Shown here one piece after another: positions 1 through 6,615 of a stretch of DNA of 64,000 nucleotides. Position 1 is the first letter of the stretch; each line of letters begins with the position of its first letter. The notes beneath the pieces are model-generated. The model saw nothing but the letters and a program-made list of their open reading frames with translations. It was not told the DNA's origin and ran no database searches. The DNA comes from JAGQPD01 sp020426865 (GTDB taxonomy: Bacteria > Planctomycetota > Planctomycetia > Pirellulales > Pirellulaceae): assembly GCA_041399065.1 (NCBI GenBank), contig JAWKTN010000006.1, forward strand, positions 496,001 through 560,000. Reading direction: 5' to 3'. The translations under genes and the position numbers were made by a program.

Positions 1-675
1 TCCACGCACGGTCATCGTACCGTCCTGGTCGATGCGGACCTGACGGGAGCAAACATCGCGCTGCAATGTGGCATCGACGCAGAACACTCGATTGGCGATA
101 TCCTCACCGGTGCCCGCTCGATCCATGAAATCCTTCAGACCGGTCCCGGTGGGATGCTCGTTGTCCCCGGCGCGTGGGCGCCGGACCACGAAGCAGAATT
201 GACCGAGAACCACCACCAACGAATGATTCATCAAGTGCAGTCATTGGGACGACACGCCGATTATGTCGTCGTCGATAGCGGCAGCGGCTGCAGCCAGGTC
301 GCCGCGAGTTTCTGGTCGGCGAGCGACGTTGCGATTGTCGTTACGACGACCGACGCCATCGCCATCATGGATGCCTACGCAACGATCAAACTGCTGCACA
401 AGCGGCAACCGGATGCCCACGTGGCACTGCTCATCAATCAAGCTCCCAATGCGGCCGCCGCCGAGGAGGTGTTTCAGCGGATCGATCACTCCTGTCGCAG
501 GTTTCTCGCGCTCCAGCCTGAGTACCTTGGGCATGTCGGTGCCTGTTCGCAATTGGCGTTGGGCAGCCAATGTGGCATGCCGGTCAGCCTGCAGTCGCCC
601 CATTCGGCGGCCGCGCAGGCAGTGGATCGAATTGTCGACCGTTTGTCGCCAGCTGCCAGCACGGCGGCGGCGTAG
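1..675 (+). CDS. flhG: FlhG/MinD-like P-loop ATPase, 5' end cut off by window
   Basis: The reading frame is open from the first base, so the gene begins outside the window and the Walker A lysine loop is not visible. What remains shows two features of the MinD/ParA/FlhG family: a VLVDADLTGAN segment (the strand and switch after the deviant Walker A) and YVVVDSGSG, the Walker B aspartate region. The FlhG branch sets flagellar number and position. It is followed about 240 bases downstream by a FliA-type sigma factor, the usual neighbour of flhF-flhG, which is why FlhG is preferred over MinD or ParA. The C-terminal part is alanine-rich and not well conserved. Confidence 0.65.
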   Translation, partial: STHGHRTVLVDADLTGANIALQCGIDAEHSIGDILTGARSIHEILQTGPGGMLVVPGAWAPDHEAELTENHHQRMIHQVQSLGRHADYVVVDSGSGCSQVAASFWSASDVAIVVTTTDAIAIMDAYATIKLLHKRQPDAHVALLINQAPNAAAAEEVFQRIDHSCRRFLALQPEYLGHVGACSQLALGSQCGMPVSLQSPHSAAAQAVDRIVDRLSPAASTAAA

Positions 676-916
676 CGATAGAAAAATCGAGGGTCGTCGC
701 CACTTTGTGCGGCGTCGACGAAACAAGTTTCATTTTCCTTCAAGTAATCAAATCTGTCAGCCGATAATACTGGTCGGTCTCATCGTGTCCGTTCGCGTTA
801 AGATGTGCAAGATGCGCAGAGATTAACGGCCAGGAGCGGGTGCATGACCGGTGTCCTTGCGACATAAGAGACTCACGAACAGCGGTCGACTGCGAATCAA
901 AATCACGGAGGATTGC

Positions 917-1705
917 ATGGCAACCAGCACCATTGTAGCGAAGGAAGATCGCGACCAACTTTGGCTAGACTACAAGGCGGATCCAACGAACAAGGAGTTG
1001 CGGAATCGTCTGGTCGAAACTTATTTTCCGTTGGTCAAGTACAATGGCGAGCGGATTTGGGCACGACTGCCCGACGGCGTGGACCTGGATGACCTGATAT
1101 CGGCGGGGGTGTTTGGCTTGATGGATGCCATCGACGCCTTTGATCTGTCACGTGGTGTGAAGTTCGAAACGTATTGCGTGCCGCGAATTCGCGGAGCGAT
1201 GCTTGATGAACTGCGTACGATGGACTGGGTGCCACGTCTGGTCCGATCGAAGGCCAGCAAACTTGGCGAGGCCACTCGCGTTCTCGAAGCCCGCTTGGGT
1301 CGCCACCCTACGGAACAGGAGTTGGCGGATCAGATGCAATTGCCGTTGGCCGAGCTCGAGAAGATGTTAATTGAAGCCAACGCAGTCAACTTGATAAGTT
1401 TGAATAAGAAGTGGTACGAGACGGACAGTTACAAAGACGTCCGTGAGATCGACATCCTGGAGGACAAGAAGGGGGAGGACCCCACGCGTCGCATCCAGAA
1501 GAACGACCTGATGCGGCTCGTGACGCGAGGGCTGAACCGCAACGAGCGGTTGATCATCATCTTGTACTATTACGAAGAGTTGACAATGAAGGAAATTGGC
1601 ACGACGTTGGACTTGAGTGAAAGCCGTGTCAGCCAGATGCACAGCAGCATCGTCCAGCGACTGCAAGGGCAACTCGGCCGCCGCCGCCCCGAATTCGGGA
1701 CATAA
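917..1705 (+). CDS. fliA: RNA polymerase sigma factor FliA/WhiG (sigma-28 family)
   Basis: Directs RNA polymerase to late flagellar and chemotaxis promoters. Region 2 is clear (GVDLDDLISAGVFGLMDA, then RIRGAMLDELR followed by DWVPR, the hallmark of this subfamily), region 3 contains the LGRHPTEQELA helix, and region 4 ends in a helix-turn-helix with LSESRVSQMH. At 262 residues it has the normal family length. The start at 917 is chosen because GGAGGA lies 5-10 bases upstream; an in-frame GTG at 851 would add 22 unconserved residues. The preceding flhG-like gene suggests a flagellar regulatory pair. Anti-sigma FlgM is not visible here. Confidence 0.9.
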   Translation: MATSTIVAKEDRDQLWLDYKADPTNKELRNRLVETYFPLVKYNGERIWARLPDGVDLDDLISAGVFGLMDAIDAFDLSRGVKFETYCVPRIRGAMLDELRTMDWVPRLVRSKASKLGEATRVLEARLGRHPTEQELADQMQLPLAELEKMLIEANAVNLISLNKKWYETDSYKDVREIDILEDKKGEDPTRRIQKNDLMRLVTRGLNRNERLIIILYYYEELTMKEIGTTLDLSESRVSQMHSSIVQRLQGQLGRRRPEFGT

Positions 1706-1773
1706 GCATGCATCGCGATCCAGTGACGCTTTGGCATAGCCGATTCTGCGTCACAATTGATCTCTGAACTCCA

Positions 1774-1816
1774 GGGCCGAAGGCCCGGCCATTTGCATAG
1801 ACAAGGCCCACGGCCT
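1774..1816. repeat. REP-like double hairpin
   Basis: Two small hairpins stand 17 bases apart between fliA and the next gene: GGGCC-GAA-GGCCC (1774-1786) and AGGCC-CAC-GGCCT (1804-1816). The 14-mer GGGCCGAAGGCCCG is found again at 35296-35309. Paired hairpins of this kind in intergenic DNA are typical of REP elements mobilised by RAYT transposases; a possible RAYT stub lies at 32519. Confidence 0.5.
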
Positions 1817-1866
1817 GGGTATCCATCGCGCCACCGCTCCATCGCGAGATTGGACCGGAGACGCGA

Positions 1867-2253
1867 TCACGGTTCCACGCCACTTCCCTGACTGTCGGGA
1901 GCGGCGGCGATCCAGTGGGGCCATCGGGGATCGGCCTCTCTCCGTTTCTTGAAGGCGTACGCCCAGACGTAATAGCAACTGTCAGGGAATCCATCGCGCA
2001 GAACAATGTCAAAGCAGGCATCGGCCTTCTGGAACTCACCGTTGGCGAGTGCGACCATGCCAACGCCCATATTGGCGAAGTGCCGACTATCCGCTCTGGA
2101 GGCAGCGCCTTCCAACATCTTTCGTTCCGCTTCCTCGTTAGGATCGGCGAGGTATCGCAGGCTACCACGAAGATGGCCCCATGCAATTTCGCTCTTTTGT
2201 GTCAAAAGACGTTGCGCAATCTGTCTCGCGCGTTCCGGTGTTGCCGTCTTCAT
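1867..2253 (-). CDS. Hypothetical protein, TPR-like
   Basis: A 128-residue soluble protein with no signal peptide or membrane segment. The middle (ANMGVGMVALANGEFQKADACFDIVLRDG) has the helix-turn-helix spacing of a single tetratricopeptide-type repeat, and the N-terminal third is helical and charged (ARQIAQRLLTQK). No enzyme motif is visible. It is convergent with fliA and divergent from the LRR fragment at 2262. The reading frame uses codons like its neighbours, so a real gene is more likely than chance, but the function is unknown. Confidence 0.5.
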   Translation of the reverse strand: MKTATPERARQIAQRLLTQKSEIAWGHLRGSLRYLADPNEEAERKMLEGAASRADSRHFANMGVGMVALANGEFQKADACFDIVLRDGFPDSCYYVWAYAFKKRREADPRWPHWIAAAPDSQGSGVEP

Positions 2254-2261
2254 CGGCCTCC

Positions 2262-2600
2262 ATGATCGAGCGCGAAAGCTTCGACGAACTCATTAACCTG
2301 CAGCAACTAGACTTGGGCGGCAATCAACTCGACGCTATTGAGAGGGGCGTTTTCGGGACGATGGGCCAGCTTGAGTTCTTGTGGCTGAATGGAAACTCAC
2401 TTGGCGAACTTGACCTCTCCCGATCATGGTTCGCGTCACTCATTGAATTGGTGTTATACAGCGACGTGCCTGGCAATGATGTTTCCAGTCTCATTCTTGA
2501 TGACGGTAGCAGCCGGCAGACGTTGCGGATTTCCGAGAAGCGGATGCTCGAATGTGACTGGCGCGCAGGGTGTGCTGCAGGGCTTGAGCCCGTCACTTAG
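2262..2600 (+). pseudogene. Leucine-rich repeat protein fragment
   Basis: After the ATG at 2262 the protein shows about two and a half typical LRR units: LINLQQLDLGGNQLDAI, then MGQLEFLWLNGNSLGEL, then a decayed third unit (LIELVLYSD). The consensus LxxLxLxxN and the F-x-x-L spacing match the eukaryote-like class of LRR seen in large planctomycete proteins. Such proteins normally carry many more repeats and a secretion signal; here both ends are missing and the last 35 residues look random. It is best read as a remnant of a larger gene. A tiny real LRR protein cannot be excluded. Confidence 0.45.
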
Positions 2601-2753
2601 CAGGTTGGACGACTGGCCGCAGCAGCAGGTTTGGAAGCGATCCTTGTGCGCTCTTCAGCAGATGACTCTGGTTACAATCTGGTCGTATTTCGCCACAATC
2701 TGCTGGCGACAAGTCGGATATCCGTTGTATCACCCGGCCGTCTTATTAACTCT

Positions 2754-2782
2754 TGACTTCATGCAATTTTGCATGTATGATT
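2754..2782 (+). promoter_or_regulatory. Sigma-70 promoter with palindromic operator in its spacer
   Basis: TTGACT (2754-2759) and TATGAT (2777-2782) are separated by exactly 17 bases. Sixteen of those 17 bases (2761-2776) form the perfect inverted repeat CATGCAA-TT-TTGCATG. The start codon of the Xre-type antitoxin lies 45 bases beyond the -10 box. A dimeric repressor bound there would block RNA polymerase, which fits autoregulation by the antitoxin. Confidence 0.65.
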
Positions 2783-2827
2783 GGTTGGGCAAGGTACGGG
2801 TGTCGATCATTCACTGGGGCGTCCAGT

Positions 2828-3259
2828 ATGACAAAGAAAGTAGCACGGAAGACTACGAAGAAACCCACGGCAAAGAAGCAGCATCGAGCCGTTGCCACTG
2901 TTTCTGCGGTTGATCGTATGCCCATTGTCGAAACGACTGCCGGGAAATCGCTTCGGTTACGCGACCGACTTGGCCTCAACCCCGAGACCTTCGCACGACT
3001 CGTTCCGATGTCAACGCGCAACCTCGCCAGCGTCGAGTCGGGTAAGTCGCCATCGAAAGTGGTAATGCGTCACTTGAAAGAACTCACACGAGTTGTCGAC
3101 GCGCTCTCTGAAGTCATTCAAGAGGACGCGATTGGGCCTTGGATGGAAGAACCGAACGATGCCTTCGGTGGCCTGAAGCCGATTGAGGTGATCGAACGCG
3201 GCGAGGTTGACCGCATCTGGCAGATGGTCTTTTACTTGCGATCCGGCATCGTCAGCTAA
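2828..3259 (+). CDS. Orphan Xre/MbcA/ParS-type antitoxin
   Basis: A 143-residue protein. Residues 2-17 are a basic Lys/Ala/Thr tail (MTKKVARKTTKK), about 40-85 form an Xre-like helix-turn-helix (LRDRLGLNPETFARLV, then STRNLASVESGK), and the last 30 residues match the MbcA/ParS toxin-binding domain (FGGLKPIEVIERGEVDRIW, then a closing hydrophobic helix). In known systems this domain binds and neutralises a RES-domain NAD+-degrading toxin encoded next to it. No RES gene is visible on either side, so this is an orphan antitoxin or a remnant with its toxin lost. The start at 2828 leaves a 40-base leader behind a strong promoter; an upstream in-frame start at 2753 would lie inside that promoter and is rejected. 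Confidence 0.75.
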   Translation: MTKKVARKTTKKPTAKKQHRAVATVSAVDRMPIVETTAGKSLRLRDRLGLNPETFARLVPMSTRNLASVESGKSPSKVVMRHLKELTRVVDALSEVIQEDAIGPWMEEPNDAFGGLKPIEVIERGEVDRIWQMVFYLRSGIVS

Positions 3260-3452
3260 AAGGCGGAGTGGGCCGCAAACAGTTGTCTGACCGTTTCGAG
3301 TTGGTAGCGGGCACGTGGTCCATCATTCGGCTTCGTTGTCCGTCATGCCAGACGGCTGTCATGTAGGTGAACGCGGTGGACACCACGAACTGGAAGGACA
3401 ACCTTGGATTGTGTTTGCATTGTCTTGGTAGGACGTTGTCTTGTGCGTGGTG

Positions 3453-3526
3453 AATTCCGGGGGGGGCTGCCGACTGATAACACCGGGGGGAGGGACTGGC
3501 TCCTCGCCAGATCATCCAAGAACAGC
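3453..3526. repeat. Dispersed repeat, copy 1
   Basis: The segment from AATTCCGGGG to AAGAACAGC matches 33545-33628 closely: shared blocks include CTGATAACACC/CGGATAACACC, GGGACTGGCTCC and ATCATCCAAGAACAGC. Copy 2 carries about 11 extra bases before ATCATCC. Both copies lie in gene-poor accessory DNA. No coding potential is conserved between them. Confidence 0.7.
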
Positions 3527-3678
3527 CCATCACCCTGGGTAGGGAAACCGCACGATCGATCGGCCGAGCAGACGACGTTCGATCCTCACGCGGTGTGCCG
3601 AGGCCGAAATAATCGGCGGGTGACCTCGGACGTGCGGCGCTCATGGCACGCGAGGACCGTGGACGCGACCATGGGACG

Positions 3679-3701
3679 AATACCTCGAACCTCGAGGTAT
3701 T
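3679..3701. repeat. Perfect hairpin at the 3' end of the serpin gene
   Basis: AATACCTCGA - ACC - TCGAGGTATT is a perfect 10-bp stem with a 3-base loop, followed by TGGGC. It begins 4 bases past the serpin stop codon (minus strand), so it could end or stabilise that transcript, but no T-run follows. Related palindromes with the same ATACCTCGAGG...AGGTATTGGGC signature occur at 59811-59882. Confidence 0.65.
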
Positions 3702-3705
3702 GGGC

Positions 3706-5127
3706 TTAAAGAAAGGCATTTTCGTGGCGTGTGGTTCGTCGCCGGCGAAACAAGAACATGATGAACATGACTCCCCACCCGCTCGATTCGGGAACCAGGT
3801 ATGTCCGTGCCGCGTTACTGTCAGGATCGGCCAGGCGGCCCAGAAACAGCATTGCTCCGGAATGATTGTCGCGTACCCCGAATAGGAACGGGTGATCGGC
3901 GCGAAATACCGGCAGTGGCGGTGGCGGTGAGCCAAACGCCGTTGTGTCAAGTGCTCCGACGACGGTTGTTACGGCGGCAGCCTCCGTGCCGCTTTCGTTG
4001 ACATCAATAAATGCCTTGTGCAGGACGTGCGTCAAGTAGAGGTTTTCGTTCGCGGCGAGATAAGCCATGTCACCAAAGTCAGCCTCATTCTTGTCGAACG
4101 CGATACCCATCCCGAGATCGGCTAAAGAATTTTCTAGAGATTGTTCGTCGTCGAACCTGAATTTCGGCAGTTCGACAACGACGTCCGTTGGTCTGAGTTC
4201 ATACAGGCTTTGTTGAAAGGTCTCTGCGGTCAGTGACGACTCTAGGTCCGCTAAGCCATCCACGTCGTTGGGGAGCATGGCTACCATGGAAAGGTCGCCG
4301 CCCGCATAGGGCAATTCAACCATTTGATAGGAATCGAATCGTCCGTAGCGAACCGTGTTCGTTTGACGCATCATCGGTATCTCAATGGTAGTGGTCGCAT
4401 CCAGGTAGAACGGCGCGTCCTGCGTCAACTTTTCGTTGAACGAATACTGCCATTGGCCGTCGAAATAGACGGCGTTGGTGAGTACGAACTGAGTGGTTTC
4501 GCCAACAACGCCCTTCGGCAGCAATTCTTGGATTCGGTCATTCGTTTGTTCTTCGACCCATCGATTGATGTACTGGCGGGATTCCTCGGGGGCCGAGCGA
4601 AAATCCATTGATTCCATCGGAGCGGTGTAAATGTCTTGCAGCAGTTCGAGAAACTCCGCCTTGAACATGAAGTCTTTCTGGCCGAAAATGCGATTGGCAA
4701 CACGGAAATCATACGCGGCTTGCGGGGTGTCCAAGTCCGTTGTGAGATCTCCCATGCCTTGGTGGATACCGTCTGATTGATAGTGCAGCACTCGGGCCAT
4801 GTCTGTGGCGGTCGTGCCCCGCGCGCCCGCATAGGTCATTCCCAACGCAGACGAAATGCTGAATGGTGAAAACAGCGTGTTTTCCGACCATTTACGCTCA
4901 CCAGCAATCTGGGCAAGCAAGTCAAACGCAAAGGCATTGATGGACTGTGCCGCAGAGACCTCTTCAGTCGTAAGGGGAGCGCGCTGGTGGACAGCAATGT
5001 CTGACGTGTCGGCGGCGAGACAACGTCCACCGCGGGTTGGGCAGGCCACGGCGATGATCAAGCCGAAAACGAGAACCGGCGGCGTAGCGGCCACGGTTCT
5101 AGTGGCACGACAGGCAATTACAGACAT
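3706..5127 (-). CDS. Secreted serpin with PEP-CTERM-like tail
   Basis: A 473-residue serine protease inhibitor. The N-terminus is a long Sec-type signal (hydrophobic core VLVFGLIIAVA, probable cut near CLAAD). The serpin fold is complete: NTLFSPFSISSALGM, FVLTNAVYFDGQW, VELPKFRF and the C-terminal DHPFLFGVRD. The hinge of the reactive loop is inhibitory (GTEAAAVTTV, small residues P15-P9). Counting 16 from the P17 glutamate puts Phe-Gly at the scissile bond, so a chymotrypsin- or subtilisin-like protease is a plausible target; the loop is a few residues longer than usual, with four prolines. After the serpin domain come VPESSG, a short hydrophobic stretch and RRRR, reminiscent of a PEP-CTERM sorting signal. 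Start supported by AAGGA 8 bases upstream. Confidence 0.9.
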   Translation of the reverse strand: MSVIACRATRTVAATPPVLVFGLIIAVACPTRGGRCLAADTSDIAVHQRAPLTTEEVSAAQSINAFAFDLLAQIAGERKWSENTLFSPFSISSALGMTYAGARGTTATDMARVLHYQSDGIHQGMGDLTTDLDTPQAAYDFRVANRIFGQKDFMFKAEFLELLQDIYTAPMESMDFRSAPEESRQYINRWVEEQTNDRIQELLPKGVVGETTQFVLTNAVYFDGQWQYSFNEKLTQDAPFYLDATTTIEIPMMRQTNTVRYGRFDSYQMVELPYAGGDLSMVAMLPNDVDGLADLESSLTAETFQQSLYELRPTDVVVELPKFRFDDEQSLENSLADLGMGIAFDKNEADFGDMAYLAANENLYLTHVLHKAFIDVNESGTEAAAVTTVVGALDTTAFGSPPPPLPVFRADHPFLFGVRDNHSGAMLFLGRLADPDSNAARTYLVPESSGWGVMFIMFLFRRRRTTRHENAFL

Positions 5128-5193
5128 GGAAATGGTCCTTCGCTGTGCGTTGCGGATGCGATTCGAGAGTGCATGGCGATACCGCGAGCGCGC

Positions 5194-5222
5194 ATTCTAC
5201 AAAAGATGCACGGCAGTGTCAA
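5194..5222 (-). promoter_or_regulatory. Sigma-70 promoter of the serpin gene
   Basis: On the minus strand TTGACA (5217-5222) and TAGAAT (5194-5199) are 17 bases apart, a near-consensus housekeeping promoter. It gives a leader of about 60 bases before the serpin start codon. Confidence 0.65.
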
Positions 5223-5405
5223 CGAAACGGCGTTGTCGAACCGGTGTGTTTCCGTGCATGTGCGAATCTGACTCGCGTGCTTGCCGCCGTCGGGGTTCAA
5301 CGGAAAGACAGCGAACCGTTTTCGTCGTAAGGTATACAGGCTAAATCTTGGGTACTTGCTCGTTTCACTTGGACATCGGGTCCCGACGACACAGGAGTTT
5401 CACTC

Positions 5406-5465
5406 ATGCCGCTTGTCGCTCACATTCCACTGCCCACGTTTGACGAGCTGCGCGAACGAGGTGAA
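5406..5465 (+). pseudogene. Possible 5' stub of homoserine O-acyltransferase (metA)
   Basis: A CAGGAG ribosome-binding site precedes an ATG whose first 20 codons read MPLVAHIPLPTFDELRERGE. This resembles the conserved start of MetA-type homoserine O-succinyltransferases (MPLVAH..LPTF..L...G). The similarity stops abruptly; the frame runs to 5804 but the rest is low-complexity Ser/Arg/Gly sequence without the LNMMPDAAL block expected next. I read this as a gene cut after about 20 codons. The match is from memory and short, so the identity is tentative. Confidence 0.4.
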
Positions 5466-6615
5466 AACGGAACGAGCAGCCAGACGCGCAACGAACAGCC
5501 AGACTCGCTACTCAACTGTCACAATTCACAATCAAGTCGCGCTACTCAACCGGGCACGCTAGGCAAACCAGGTGATCCCGCCGGTACCAGCCACGACCAG
5601 TTTACGCAACTCACCCGGACTGCCCTTTCCAGAAGCGCGTCTGGGTTTTTGCCAGCGTTGGCGATTGCCAGGGACGTACATAGCTCCGGCCGATCCCCCG
5701 GCCGAAGAATGAAACACCGACACCCGAACCGAGGTCGCACGCCGAAATACCGGGGATCGGCGGAGCGATTCACGGCGCCCCGCCGAATCAGTCAGGCTTC
5801 TTGACTTCCAGATTGCGAGCCGATGGGGCAATCATTGGGAGCTCTCGCGGTCCCTGGCTACCCAACAACGCAGCACGCCTGTTGGTCGCTTGCCTTCCGG
5901 TATACGTCATCCGGTCGTATGTGCCGGGGTATGATGGTCCAATTCGAAACCGACCTTCAGCTCAGGCTTACCCAGTCTCGCCAAACCACTCCAACAAGTA
6001 GCGCGTCTGCGTTTTCTGTTTGCGTTTTCTGTGCGTTTTCTGAGCGGCATTGACGTTACGGAACGGTTGAATCAATCACGCCGCCTAGTCTCCAAGCGCC
6101 TGCATCCGTCTCAATCAACACAAGGGTACGCAATGTGCACGCAATTGGAATACTACGAGTGCCATCCCTAGGCAGTGAATGAATAGGAAAAGTCAAGCGG
6201 TCGATGCTCAGCGATGTGCGGAATCGCACGTCGCTGTGTCGGAGAAGTGACTTCGGTAGACAGACGCCATGAAGTCAGTCACTGAATTACTGCCACGGAG
6301 ATGGCGAGGCGAAGACATACACGAGACATAACGCGATGGCGGTATGAAAGGCAGGCTACTGCTGTGTCGAACCTTGACTTTTAGGATCAGCCGCGGCGTT
6401 CGCCCACGGTTTGCCCGGCAAGACCCGGACACTAACGCGTGGCGACTGGTTCTGCCAACCCCAATAATTAGGCGTAACACAGCACTGGTACTTACGATGT
6501 TCCGTTGCGGAGGGATAACAAGATGCGATCACCTACGACAGCTGCGGGCAAATCTGTTCGGCGGGCAAATCTGTTTTGAGGGCAATCCGCCTTTTGCTCT
6601 TGGAGGACACCGGAA
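5466..6615. other. Long intergenic region with short repeats
   Basis: About 1.1 kb without a gene I can support. It contains a 6-bp hairpin CGGCCG-ATCCCC-CGGCCG (5687-5704), three close copies of GCGTTTTCTG (6009, 6022, 6033), and around 6390-6415 an imperfect hairpin (CCGCGGCG TT CGCCCACGG) within sequence that looks like a decayed REP element. A good ribosome-binding site (TGGAGGA) at 6601-6607 belongs to the next gene. Confidence 0.5.

Larger units (their letters stand above)
3260..3705. other. Intergenic, repeat-bearing, no gene recognised
   Basis: No convincing gene is seen between the antitoxin and the serpin. One short frame (about 3291-3416) reads like a protein end (HELEGQPWIVFALSW) but I cannot assign it and there is no start. 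The stretch holds one copy of a dispersed repeat (3453-3526) and a perfect hairpin (3679-3701). Confidence 0.6.

Noticed and set aside
851..916. Upstream GTG start for fliA
   Set aside because: The ATG at 917 has a much better ribosome-binding site and gives the family's normal N-terminus.
3252..3950. Minus-strand frame that might be a toxin gene for the orphan antitoxin
   Set aside because: No RES, PIN or other toxin motif; it overlaps the serpin end and runs through repeats.
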